From contig CM060837.1 of the NCBI GenBank assembly GCA_030762175.1, forward strand, positions 9,690,001 through 9,754,000: DNA of 64,000 nucleotides. The letters run 5' to 3'. A model generated the notes under the pieces. That model saw nothing but the letters and a program-made list of their open reading frames with translations. It made no database searches and had not been told where the DNA came from. The position numbers were made by a program, and so were the translations under genes. This DNA comes from Metallyticus violacea (taxonomy: Eukaryota; Arthropoda; Insecta; Mantodea; Metallyticidae). How positions within the stretch are numbered: the stretch's first letter is position 1; the number at the start of each line of letters is the position of its first letter. This document shows, piece after piece, positions 46,290-58,004 of this stretch.

Positions 46290-49200
46290 AAGGAAACACG
46301 TCTACAAATGATAGGCATTTGTAAGGTGCTAGTGCTGGCAGTTCTATCAGTAATTGGAAGAATAGATCAAACTCAGGTTCTGTAATGGAGGAAGTAAAGG
46401 ATATGTTCAAGTTGATAGTGAAAGATATAAAAGAAATTAAAAGCAGAGAGGCAAAAATAGAAGAGAACATGGAAGAAATAAAAAAGAAGATTTACAGATC
46501 AAGGAATAATTAAGGGAAGAGATAAAGGAATGCAGTAGTGGAATAATCAAATTAGAGAAATCAATGAGTATGAGCAGGAAGCTGAATGTAGTGATGCTTG
46601 GAGTGGAAGATACAAAAGGAAAAAAGACATGGAGGAAGAGGAAGAAATTTTGAAAGGAAATCTGGGCATTAAACTGGAGAGATGGGAGATCATAGATGCC
46701 TGTAGAATTTGATAAAGGAGTTGTAATCCAAGACCAGTATTAGTTAATTGACTACTATGACCCTGAAATTGAATGTTTTGTATAATACCAGGAAACTAAA
46801 AGACACAAGAATATTTATTGAGAATGATCACAGGAAAAAAGAGTGCAAAATAAGTTCAAATTATTAAAGGAAATGAAAAAAGCTGTGGTCGATGGAACTG
46901 TGAGGACTCAGCTACAAGGTCAAAGAAGGATGGACAGATGAGAGGAAAGGAAGGGCAATGACTAGCAGTTAAGGGAGATGCAGGCACCAGGGAGCAGGAA
47001 ATATGGCAGCTCAGCTGATATCACCTACTTGGAGAAATAGTTCTCAGAAACAGCTGATGGATGAAGATGGCCAGGGTGGTGGCATCAGGAAGAGATGTTT
47101 GGAGAGATGAGAGAGATTTGAGTATAGTGGCATCGCCAGAAGCAATATTTTGACAATAAGAGATAGCAATCACGGGAGACAAATGGAGCTTTAGGAGAGG
47201 AGACTAACAAAAATGAGCAAAACGCCTTAAGTTTAGAAAGGAAAGGAGAGACTTGGTTTAGAGCAGGAATCCCCTGGTAGTAGTGTTCTGGAATGTTGAA
47301 GGGCTTATAGGTAAAATAAACAAAGGTGAGTTAGCATAATTGCTGAAGTTAGGAGACACAGTGGCAGGATGGAAACATGGTTAACTAAGAGTGCAGTGAT
47401 AAATTGGATAGGTTAGAGTTTTTTGGAAGAAATGGAATAAAAAAGAATTTCAGGAAGAGTTGGAGTGTTTATTAGAAAGGAAAGAAAACTTAGGGTAAAG
47501 GAAATAAAGTGTGTAGGATCTGACAGAGTAATGTGACTTGCGATAGAAACCATATCTTAGCTATGGGAGTGGTATACAACCCACTAGGGACTTCATATTT
47601 TTATGGTCCATGTTTTTATAAAAATCTAGAAAAGATTATCAAAACTTTGAATCTTTGAACTATCTATGGAACTGAAGCAGATAACTGTTTAGAAAAGGAG
47701 TCAGAGTAGAGATGAGATAAGTAATAGAGAAGGTAATAAATTGATTGGATTTAGTGACCAATAATTTAATAAATTGCAATGGTATAAGAGAGTCAGATAG
47801 GTGGGAAGAATACACATTTATTAACAAAGGCAGCAAGATGTCATTGATTATATGCTTTGTTCAAATAATGTAGATACTAATCTTGTAGACTTTAAGGTTA
47901 TGCAAATAGTTGTGAATAGGTATCATTTTCCATTATTAGCAAAATTCCAAACAGTAAAGATAGGGGATCAGGAAGAAGGCAAAGAGCAAGGAAAATCTAT
48001 AGAAAGTTATAGATGGGATATAGAGAAAAGAGAGAATTATAAAGGGAAGTTAAACTCAAACAGAGAAAGATACGGAGAATGTGAAATCATATAACTAATT
48101 GAGAAGGGAAAAACTGACAAAGCAATCTCAAACTCAGAAGAAAAATTAGCTGGGAAGACAATAAAAATTGGGTATCAGAGGAAATCTATGGAAAAAGGCT
48201 GGTATGACAAGTAGTTCCTTGTAGCAAAGCAAAGGATGGAAATAGAATTTAGGAAGTGAAAACAAACTTAAGACCCACTGGAAAAAGGAGATTCATTAAT
48301 AACACGGTAGGAATATAAATGCTTAATTAAGGAAAAAAGGAAGGGAGCGAAAAATTTGGACTCAAGATTTATGGGGCAGCAAATGAGAAGGACAGCAAAA
48401 AGATTTGGGAATTGATGAAGAAAGTGCATACAGTAAAATCAATAGAGAATAAAGTTGGTCCAAAAAATGGAGGGGGTACTTTGAGGAATTAATAAGAAGA
48501 AACATTTTGTTAAGGCAAGCAAAATTAATGGGAAAATACATAATATGTTAGAGTTAGACCCTGAAATATTAGAGAGTGAGGTAACGGAATAGATTAACAA
48601 ATTAAAAAGTAAGAAAGCAAACAGGATCAATGGAATACAGGAGAATTCTGGAAAGTGTGGTAAGATAATGAAAGGAGAGCACTGCTGGTAGAATTGTTCA
48701 ATGCACTGTTTGAGGATGGAAAGATCCCACAGAATTGGAAACTGGGGCGATTGTGTCAATCTTTAAAGGGGAGGGAGAGGTAAATAACCCAAGCAATTAT
48801 AGAGGCATTAGTCTTTTAGCAGTGATAGGTAAGGGGTTTCCAGGGATATTAGCAAAAGATTACAGTCATGGGTGAAGGGAGAAAGGAAGTTATTGGATTT
48901 CCAAGGGAGGTTCAGAAAAGGAAAATATACAGTAGACAACATCTTTATAATAAGAACATTGATAAATAAATATTTTAGTATAAAAAGAGGAAAGTGTATT
49001 TGTTCTTCCCAGATCTTGAAAAGGCCATGATACGATCAAAAGAAAGGCACTTTGGATTAAGTTCATAGAAAAGGGAATGCGTGAGAAGTTTATAGGATTA
49101 ATACAGAGACTGTATTCAGGTAATCATTTTTGCATTAGGCTCGAAAGCAACAAAGTAACAGACTGGGTACCAAATAGAATTGGCTTAAGACAGGGTTGTA

Positions 49201-50150
49201 TATTAAGTCTGGTACTATTTAATCTGTTTATAGATGAGATAGTGGAAGAAATAGGCCCTGTCCATCAATTATTAATAATAATGACATACCAGGTCTGCTT
49301 TTTACAGATGATTTAGTTAGCAACTGCAATTAGAAGTGGAGAATTAAAGAAAGCAATAGAGGCAACAGAGAGATATTGTAAAAAATGGGACTTAAAGATA
49401 AATTAAGATAAATAAATTTTGGTATGTTCAAAAGGGAACAAACTCAGCAGAAATGAGAAATGGTGGCAAGAGGGGAATGAAATTGAAGTGGTAAGGAAAT
49501 TTGATTATTTTGTAGTAAGGCTGAACAGTAAGTTCAGTAATGGAAAATGGACAGAACAAAAGAAGAATGCACTAGGAAAGGCAAAATTAGCTTACTTGAA
49601 GGAAATTCCAAATATGAGTATAAGCTGGATAGATAGAACAGTTGGATCAAAAATTATATATGGGGGGCAGGTAAAGAGTGGGAATGCATGGATCAGATTG
49701 ATTCATAGAGCGATGGAACTAGGAAGAATGGGTTGAAAAGGTCTAGTAATAAAATCATTATGAAATACTGGCAGAGGATACAATCATTGGAGGAAGGAAA
49801 TATTCTCCAAGATTGCTTGGGAGCACAAGCAAAAGGAAAATGTATAGGAAGTTGGATAGGTAGATTAAAGTATATAATTTGGAAACTATATAAAGAAAAT
49901 AAGAGAAAAATGGAGAAAAATTAAATCAAGGCAAAGGAAGATAGTAATAAGGTAACGATGAGGGAAGATGATCCCCTTTAGGGAAATATTTGTAAAGTTC
50001 ACTTGATAATATGTACAGTTGGAACGATACAGGTCCATTTACACAATAACTGTGGTGTTAAGTTGTATAAGATCCTGAATTAACAAGCACTCAAGGATTA
50101 AGGAAATATTGTAAAACCATAATTTTAATGTTTAGAAATAATAATAAATA
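46290..50150 (+). pseudogene. LINE (non-LTR retrotransposon), near full-length, plus strand
   Basis: An ORF1-like coiled coil starts near 46386 (MEEVKDMFKLIVKDIKEIKS). An endonuclease-like region spans about 47250-47950 (DVIDYMLCSNNVDTNLVDFK near 47836-47895). The RT follows: FLDLEKAHDTIKRKALWIKF (about 49005-49065), NRIGLRQGCILSLVLFNLFI (49170-49229), LLFTDDLV (49297-49320; the ADD box changed to TDD) and NEIEVVRKFDYFVVRLNSK (49475-49535). The C-terminal zinc domain seen in the LINE at 9.8 kb is missing, as if deleted after 49900. The 3' end gatcctgaattaacaagcac runs into aaataataataaatatt and is shared with the copy at 21.3 kb. Stops and frameshifts occur in every domain. Confidence 0.88.
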
Positions 50151-50639
50151 TTCATTCTTATTTAACTTATATGTATAATTTTTGAAGCTGTTTACAGTGA
50201 AGCCATTATATTTTAAAATGATACACTATGGGTAACTTATTTACACACTTCACTTACATTCATTCTTATCCTTCCATCATTAAAATAACATTCCTTTCAA
50301 TACAGCACGCTACTGTAAACGCATCTCCATAAGGATGCTGAATACCAGAAATCCCCTCTTCAGTGAGAAATTTAATGCAGCATACTTAAAATTAAGAACA
50401 TGGTTGTCCATGGTTTTCTGTTGTGTAATTGTATGATGATGCATTTTTTGTCCACATTGTGGCATTACTCATTACTTTCAGTAAAACTCATGTAAAAATA
50501 GTTTCTGGAGCCAATACTAGATGCAGCAAACTGAGAATCAAGGAGTTATCAATTTGAATTCTGCTAACAATTAAATTACTGCAGAAAGATGAAATTAATT
50601 GCATTTGTGAATGTTTTAACATTTCATTTGTTTTAAACT

Positions 50640-51426
50640 TAAGTATATTTTTGTGTTACTTTAAGAGCACAGAATTGGTAATAACAGAGACTTTGAACAG
50701 AAATTTCCTGGTGTTCAACAGCCAGCTTGTAAAGCATTGCAAAATTTGAACAGATGATTTGAGCAAATAGGATCTGTTTTGAACCTACCACAAAAAGGTT
50801 GACTATGAACTGTTAGAATGCACATTTTGTTGCTAATAGTTGTGTTAATAGTCCAGGTAAGTCCTCCAGAAAAATTTCTTTGAACATTACATTCTAAGAG
50901 CCTGTTACATGATCTGAAACAAACCATTCAACCAAAACTTTTGCAAATGAAGATGATAAGACCTTCAGAGTTCTGAAAATGACTTTCCTTGTGCAAGATG
51001 ACTTATGGAGAACCATTTTATAGACTAAAGATTACTGGTTTAAACTGAATGCCCATGTAAATGGACAGTAAATACTTGTGTTTGATTTCTTCATTGAAGA
51101 AATAGTTACCAGCAGGTGTCATCGTGAAATTTTATAAGACAGGGTTATACCAGAACGTAACCAGCCCTTATTTTGCCAAGATGCAGTTGATATGCCATCA
51201 AGATGGAGCACTGCCTCATGGTTTAGAGGTGAGGAACTTCAACAAGCAATTCCATGAATAATTTGGCTGTTGTGGACTTCAGACCTGGGTCAAGTGACTC
51301 GTTATTTTGATTTGGGGTATTATGAAAGATTAAGTTTTTGCTCAGAAAACACATCATCTGAATTACTTGTAACAGTGATCATTCATTCCAGAATTTGGAT
51401 ATTAATTGTAAACTGGTGAATTGGTA
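50640..51426 (+). pseudogene. Decayed Tc1/mariner-like DDE transposase fragment
   Basis: Scattered + strand blocks fit the C-terminal half of insect DDE transposases. LFCQDAV / QDAVDMPSRWSTASWFRGEE (51180-51235) corresponds to the 'WFQQDGA..H' region. WPLWTSDLGSSDSLF (51267-51310) corresponds to 'WPPRSPDLTPCDFFLWGYLK', followed by a GYYERLSF piece. Stops are abundant and frames shift. It ends where a SINE is inserted at 51427. Confidence 0.5.
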
Positions 51427-51729
51427 CCCAAACAATGTGTTTTTTGTTTTATTTTTTAATAGTGTTTAACACCTGTTTTAACTACTGAGGCACCACAGGC
51501 ACTGGACACTGATGATACATAAGATGAAATGATAAATTTGGAATGAATTTTAAAGAAAGGAAAAGTTTAGGGTAACTTCCTAGCATTTAGCATATATGAG
51601 GACTAAGGAAAACCAGGAAAGAATCTCAATCAGGAAGGATGGTACTGGCAGTAATCGAACCCCAGACCTCCCACTCATGAGTCCATGCCTTAACGACCTC
51701 AGCCACCCATGGCAGTCCCAAACAATGTG
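51427..51729 (-). repeat. tRNA-derived SINE, family 3, copy d, with target-site duplication
   Basis: The element is 51440-51716. The direct repeat cccaaacaatgtg flanks it (51427-51439 and 51717-51729). The head on the minus strand is at 51640-51716 (ggctgaggtcgttaaggcat and B-box ggttcgattac). The body has ctactgaggcaccacaggca on +. Confidence 0.9.
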
Positions 51730-52375
51730 AATTGCATATCTTGGAATCATGATCTCTATTCAAACAAATTTTGTGAAAAAATATACAACACAAGAGGAGG
51801 TACTGTTGCATGACTGGTATTGCCACATTGCCTAAATGGATTTGCATGAATTGATTATTAGCTATTTTAAAAATCCATTCTGTATTGATATTGGAGTGAA
51901 AAAGCTTTATCATGGGAACTGGTAAAACTGAAAATATGTGTTTTTGTAACAGAATCATGTAATCTTGACAGCATACTGATATGTCATTCAATTACAAATT
52001 ATTTATTATATTAGGTTATAGTTGTGCATATTGGAGCAGTTGGCCTCTTAAAACTCCTAAACAGAATTGCATCAACCAGCACACCTGATGCAATGTAGTG
52101 AATAAACCTACATACGAAATAAAGCAAAGATTATTTTGTTCTTATCACCCAGATGAGTGTAATGCTTGCAATGCAAATTAGTATTTGCTCACCTTTACAG
52201 TAAAGGTCTGCATTACAACAGACAAGGTGGTTATTTTGAGAGGAAAAAAAAAATTCTAAAACTATAAATAATTTAAAATGTAAGCAGTATATGTAATATG
52301 TCTTGAACTGTGCATGTTAAAATGATTCAGAAATGGAAATTAATAGTTACTGCAATGTAAACAAGGGAAATATAA

Positions 52376-53525
52376 GGGTGAATAAAATGTAAACCTTAAT
52401 TTTGATTTTTTCATTTATGAGTTGTACGAAGTGAGACACCTTATGAGATTTTAAGTGTGAGGATTTCAGGAGTTAGGAGAAACTGGTTCATTTTGCACAG
52501 CCATTTCATTTGTTAGTAGCTTCATGTTTGAGCAAGGGGTGTATTTGCTGATTTGTTATTATTACATTTTTGACTCAAGAGAACATAAAACCAGCCAAAA
52601 TTTTGCACAGATTTAAGACACAGTTTGGGTAAAATGCTGTCAAAGACACAAGTGTATGATTGGCACAAAAGTTTCACAGAAGGATAAGAAACTGTGGAAA
52701 ATGAAAGTTATCAATGTCAACTTCAAGTATAATGGAAATATTTGTAATTGTTCGGGATATTATCAAATGAGGTCAACATTTGACAATTTCTAAAATCACT
52801 TCTGAGGTTGGGATAAGTAACGTAAGTTTTAAGCCCATATCAGATACTTGGATTACTAAAATGTCTTGGCAAGTGGGTTCTTTGGATCCTCACTAAGGAT
52901 CTAAAGACTGCAAATCTGAACATGTGTCAAAGGCTTTTAGCTAAAGGAGGAATGTTTCTATATTCTTAACCTGCAATGAAACATGGATACACCACTGTAC
53001 TCTTGAGTCAAAGCAAATTTGAAAAGTTCTTGATAATTTTCAGAAACTCTCAATGCAGCTTATTACTGTCAGTTTCTGTTTGAGGTGATACATGCTTATT
53101 GCTGAAAAAGACTCGACAACAATTTCCAGTAGCTCTTCTCCAGGACAATGCCTATCCACTTACAGCTGCTTTGACAAGGGAAAAATTTGAGGAAATCCAG
53201 TGGAGACAACATTGAAACACCCTCCCTATAGTCCAGACTTATCATGTTGTGATTACCATATATTTGGACCATTAAAAAAAATATTGGGAGATTGGCAATT
53301 TGACATTAAAGATGTGATAGCATTTGCATTCAACTGACTGAAAATTCACCTTTCTTGGATAATGTGATCAAGAAGCTTCATATCAACTAGGAAAAATGAA
53401 TTTGTGCATGTGGACATTATGCAAAAAAAATTAGATGTATCCCAATTTTTATTTAATTTAATTTCAATAAATTTCACTATCAAATTTCAGTTTACTTTCA
53501 ATTTACTCCTGTATTTTCATGTATC
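52376..53525 (+). pseudogene. mariner transposase relic (plus strand), catalytic Asp changed
   Basis: It starts at gtgaataaaatgtaaacctt. KSFTEG-type and DRRLTI-like decayed pieces lie in 52610-52860. TCNETWIHHCTLESKQI is at 52970-53020 (Asp to Asn). HPPYSPDLSCCDYHIFGPLK (53216-53275) contains the third catalytic Asp, then ILGDWQFDIKDV. The C-terminal end near 53380 is degraded. It shares the Asn substitution with the copy at 43.6 kb. Confidence 0.87.
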
Positions 53526-54449
53526 AGCACAATTGATGCAAGCATGTACCCCAGGAAGAACATACATTGTTTCTGCAATGAGTAAATTGCTTTGCTTATC
53601 CTTTTCCATTTCTTCTTGTACTTGTTCTTGCTCCACTCTTCTTTTCATCCTTTTATCTTATTCTGCTTCCTGCTCACTGTATTTTAGTCCTCTTTCTGAA
53701 AGTGGACTAATTAAAGCATTCTGAACTCTTCATGGCTATCAGCTCTATTTCTCAATATTTTGGTAACAAATATGTTTAATATAGCACTTCCTATAATGTA
53801 ATTGATAATTTACTTGTGTTAGTTCATTTAAGTAGCCTTATCCATCTATTCGAATATGTTGTGATGATAGAAACAGATGTGTTAGGTCCGTGAACCAACA
53901 GATAAAGGCTAACAGTGCAGGAATTTCATCCCTAATCTTTTCCTCTGTAAGTAGAATTTGTATCCATTACATAAAATAGCATTCCTGCATTCACACCTAT
54001 CATTTCTAGCAAGCACAAGGAATAGATTTATGAAGAACATCAATCGGTAATACTAGTTTAAATATTACATAATGTGATAGTGTTTGATTCATAATTAAAG
54101 CTTTCTAAAATGGTCTTAAATAATTGGTGACAATTAGTTTCTAACCTTTAAGATGGTCTGCATTTAGATGCAAGGATTTTTTACATCTGTAAGTATTAAC
54201 TGTATTATGCACTTATTATGTAATTATGTAAGTGTAATATTAATTTTTGTAAATTATATTGATTTATAAGCTTACAGCAACTTGTTATGCACTTCAAGAT
54301 TTATAATACCAAAAATATAATAGGATATTATTTCTAATCTAAGTTTTTTGTATAAATTAATATTAATGACATATTTAAATGAAAGAGTAATGATTTAAAA
54401 ATAAAATGGAGCACCAATTGTGTATTTTCGCTGTATTTCCCATCGACAG

Positions 54450-54619
54450 AGCATCGAAATATGCCACTGGAAGATGCAGTTCCTCTCATCATGCGGAACT
54501 TTGAAGCTTATTTAAGAGGTGAAAAGATGTCTGCAGTTGTACCAGCCCCAATATCTGTGGTTCCAGCTGCACCTGCTGCTGGTCTCTCATTGAGTGATCG
54601 TCATCCTGAAGCCATCCAG
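54450..54619 (+). CDS. NCOA5: NCOA5 ortholog, internal exon F (EHRNMP block and Ala/Pro linker)
   Basis: This 170-bp exon follows a 16-kb intron. The acceptor is ccatcgacag and the donor cag|gttagg at 54620. It encodes EHRNMPLEDAVPLIMRNFEA and YLRGEKM; EHRNMP is invariant in NCOA5 orthologs. An Ala/Pro/Val linker (VPAPISVVPAAPAAG) follows, ending SDRHPEAIQ in phase 0. In vertebrate NCOA5 the equivalent AIQ is followed at once by a leucine-rich segment holding the nuclear-receptor box. No exon coding for that segment was found between 54620 and 64000, so the protein as visible here is incomplete at its C-terminus. Confidence 0.95.
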
Positions 54620-55343
54620 GTTAGGACACTTGTTGTTTAGTTGTTTACAGGAGACATCAGGAAATAACTCTACTATAAAATTAAATACAATTTCATTTGA
54701 AGGAATCAAACTTCAATGGAAATTTTTTATTGAATTTGATTAGTTGGTTGTAACTAAATCTTGCAATATTAGAAGTAATGAAATTGCATTATAAATGTAT
54801 ATTCCAAACCATTTCATAACTTCTAAAATTTTAGTTTGTTTCCTTCCTTTGTGTTAACTTAAGTTGTGCCATTGTCTAACTTGGGCACACCTATGTTGTG
54901 GCACTTTATACCTAATTTCAGCAATCTGGGTTTACCTTTATAATTGATCATAAAGTTTAGCTCTTATCTGTAAGAAATTCATTTTTTATTTCTTTATGTT
55001 TAAGTATTTATTTATTCAACAGGAAAGACAAATTAGGAAAGTAAACTCCTTTGAAAGTGCTATAAATGTCAGTGTGAAAGCTAAAGTTAATGATCAAACT
55101 AAAGATGTAATATGCAAGAGGAGTGGACAGTAAGGCACTGGTAACAGCTGTTGCCAATGGAGTAAAAGAGCAATATACACACAATGGGATCATAAGCCAC
55201 AGCTCCCTCCTTCCCTTCATGTTATTGCCTAATTTAATTTATTTTCCTGCTCTAGGCTCCCAAAATAGTATGCAGTTAGCTGGAGTATTTTTATATGTAT
55301 GTCAATAAGACTTAGCAAAGTGTTGAAATTACATCATTTGAAA

Positions 55344-56300
55344 TATGGATCACTTTATTAATAAAGTGAATCCAACACTGATGTGCCTTAATGAAGAGGC
55401 CTGTTTACCATTTTTATTTGGTGAGGTGCTGCTGAGGACAGCAATGTTGTTCTCTGTCCTATTAAGAGAAGGGACTGAACATACCCCAAATTTTGTTGCA
55501 GGTAAGTAGTTTATATAATAAAGTAGAAAACATTAATTATGAATATAGTTAGAATACATATTTAAAATTTATTTATCATGTAACAAAATAGAGAAGATTA
55601 ATTTTGAATTTAACTTATAATACATATTTATTTTATTTTATAGGGCCCGACATGAAAAAGTGCCTCCGTGTGCAGAGGTACATGGGCAAAGTTGCCACCG
55701 TTCCAAATCTTGCTGCTTGACCACTGCTTTGAGCACAAACAGTCTTATGGGCTGAGCATTATTGAAAGCTTGCTAGGCAACAAATGTATCAGCTCTAGGA
55801 CTGTGTCCAACTGGTTCAGTTATTGCTGTGAAGTATGTATACTATCCATGGGCACAAAATACACGGCAAGGGGAAAAATTAGAGGTCCCAGCCATGTCAT
55901 TCAGATCCACGAACGTAATACAGAACGACACAAATTTCATCGTGATCACATTGTAGAGGATGACTGGATTCTTGGGATGATCAACTTGGTGACAAATGAA
56001 GTAAGGATGGAGATTTGTCCCAATAACAGGAGAGTCGCCAAAATGCTGTTCAATTTAATTGAGCAGCACATAGAGTCTACCAGCACTATCCATACAGATA
56101 TCTGGGAATGTTTTTATGGGCTAATGTCTGGCAGATTTGCAACTCATCTAGCTGTCAACCACTCAGTGCATTTTGCAGGCCCTGTGACAAATTGCCACAG
56201 GAATAACATTATGGAGAATTGTTATGTCGTCATGTGTCTAGGGGTGGCATTAAGCTGGACATAATGAATGTGCATATTTATGAATTTTTGTGGCACCAGG
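55344..56300 (+). pseudogene. Merlin (ISXO2-like) DNA transposon with near-intact transposase frame
   Basis: A 5' coding piece (MCLNEEACLPFLFGEVLLRT..., 55393-55512) is followed by a possible 130-bp intron (gcag|gtaagta ... ttttatag|ggcc, acceptor end 55643). A one-base frameshift lies near 55664-55668, and then an open frame runs to a stop at 56264. That frame reads RGTWAKLPPFQILLL, NWFSYCCEVC, GPSHVIQIHERN, HKFHRDHIVEDDWILGMI, TIHTDIWECFYG and THLAVNHSVHFAGP, then NIMENCY. This is the DDE_Tnp_IS1595/ISXO2 fold, called Merlin in eukaryotes. The first catalytic Asp of the 'EIDES' motif is His here (QIHER). The second Asp (HTDIW) and the late Glu/Asn region persist. The terminal repeats were not identified with confidence. 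Confidence 0.9.
55348..55371. repeat. Palindrome beside the Merlin element
   Basis: cactttattaataaagtg is an exact 18-bp palindrome, flanked by ggat and a-atcc that extend it with one extra base. Its role is unknown. Confidence 0.7.
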
Positions 56301-56720
56301 ATGGCAAAAACAGATCAACAGACCCTTTTTAAGAACTGATGAAAGGCATTCAGCTGGTATATCCAGTTGCTTAAATGATTAGTGCATTTTTAGAAGTTTA
56401 GGTATTTTATTAATGCAATTTAGATAGTTTAGGTATTTTACAAACAAGATACTTCTGTTGGCTGCATTGATTGTTATGACATTATATTGGCTATTCTGCT
56501 CCATCATAATACAGTAAGTAAAATAATAATACAATTATTACATATATATACATATACACAAGAATCCTGCTGTAATCGCATCTGTGATGTTTCATAGATG
56601 AATCACTGCTAGCAAGGACTCTGTATGGTTGGTGTGAGGAACTCCGACATGGCTGTGCTTACATCAGTGACTTGCTGCAGGGACCAGTGACAGAAACATT
56701 GATGCTCTCTTCAGGTAGCC

Positions 56721-57008
56721 GGTCCTGGTGGTGTAGTGGTAACCATACTTGCCTTCTAAACCCAAGATCGCGGGTTCAAACCTGGACAGGATTGATGGAT
56801 TTTTTTTGGGGCGTAAAAATCCTAAGTATGGCTTCCTTCGGAAGGGAAGTAAAGCCGTGGGTCCCGTGTTGTACATTTAGGACACGAAAAAGAACCTAAA
56901 GCCTCAAAGAAGAGGCCCCTAAGCAAAATTTGTCGGCTGTTTCATGCCCTGAATTGAATGGGATGCTGATGACCTGAGCTGTTAAAGAGCATCTACAAAT
57001 AAATTAAA
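56721..57008 (+). repeat. tRNA-derived SINE, family 1, copy e (best-preserved plus copy)
   Basis: The head ggtcctggtggtgtagtggt (A-box) and gcgggttcaaacctgga (B-box) span 56721-56790; the anticodon arm is Arg-like but mutated. The body has ggaagtaaagccgtgggtcc, aatttgtcggctgtttcatg and ttaaagagcatc. The tail is aaataaattaaatc. It defines the family consensus together with 20875-21159. Confidence 0.9.
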
Positions 57009-57363
57009 TCAACAAAACTCTTCAAACAAAAAAGGTAATCAAATCACCTATGCAATATTGTATGAGTAACTTCTTTATTGGTATGCAGCACAAACACAAT
57101 TTTTAAACTTACCTAAAATAGTAGGAGAGTAGGTGGAGATATTACAGCACAGTTTGAACAGTTTGAAGTTCATAGTCCCATGCAGCTGCCCTTAGTCTTA
57201 AATCAGTGCATTAATTCCATGCCTGCATGTTCATGCTTAAGTTTTCAATCGTTCCCCAATAGGGCAGTTCTGTGCATCACTTTCAGTGGTTTCTCATTTA
57301 GTTTTCAATAGTTGCCAGCTGTTATATAATTTTAACATTATTACTAATTTGGATTTATATTTA

Positions 57364-57413
57364 TGAATTGTACAAACAGGAGGACCACTGGGTCCTCCTG
57401 TTTGTAGAATTCA
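57364..57413. repeat. Strong 50-nt hairpin
   Basis: tacaaacaggaggacc (57371-57386) pairs perfectly with ggtcctcctgtttgta (57391-57406) around the 4-nt loop actg. After one mismatch, tgaatt and aattca extend the stem by six pairs. It is GC-rich relative to its surroundings. The function is unknown. Confidence 0.85.
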
Positions 57414-58004
57414 CCTAAGGTCAGGTTTAGGTTAATGTGTGTATTTAAATTGATTAAGAATTGTTCTATTGTATTTATTTAGTTATATGTTGTACTCATT
57501 TTTCATTTCCTTTTGTATTTCTGTACAATTGCTCTCACATCAGCCATTTTTTACTCTTTATTCTGTATGTTTGTGTGTGCTATCCCTTCCTAGCCATTCT
57601 CCAACTGCTTCCCTTCATTGTATAATTTAATAAATTTACCTGCATTCAGCTTTATCCCTTACCCTCCTGCTGTGTGCTGTTTCCTAGTGTATTGCTTGCT
57701 GTTGGTACAACCTGACTTCATCACAGTACCATACCATTTTCTCCTTCTTGGTCAGGTTTCAGCTATTAAAGTCAACACACCTTTTTGTGAATGGTGAATG
57801 GGTTAATAGCTTTGAATTCATTCACTTAATTTCCTAATAATGTTTGTATTCAATTTCTTATTTTTTTAGGTAAGGTTAAAACTTTTGTTTGTGCTGGAAA
57901 CAAATATGTAATTTTCATCAATCCTCCAAAATCATCTTACTATTAAAAAGTCATGTGCTTGGTGGATTCCACATAATTTGACAGAAGCTGAGAAACATAA
58001 ATGT

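Larger units (their letters stand above)
38433..54449 (+). other. 16-kb intron of the NCOA5 ortholog
   Basis: The intron is bounded by gtaagc at 38433 and catcgacag at 54449. Listed elements lie inside it. I found nothing I can name in 38440-39040, 39140-41740, 42445-43615, 44800-45830, 50155-50640, 51730-52370 and 53530-54449. Confidence 0.85.

Noticed and set aside
55008..55134. Possible exon reading ERQIRKVNSFESAINVSV after an acceptor-like caacag
   Set aside because: It has no resemblance to the expected NCOA5 continuation, no polypyrimidine tract of quality and an early stop. It is probably chance, or the 5' flank of the Merlin element.
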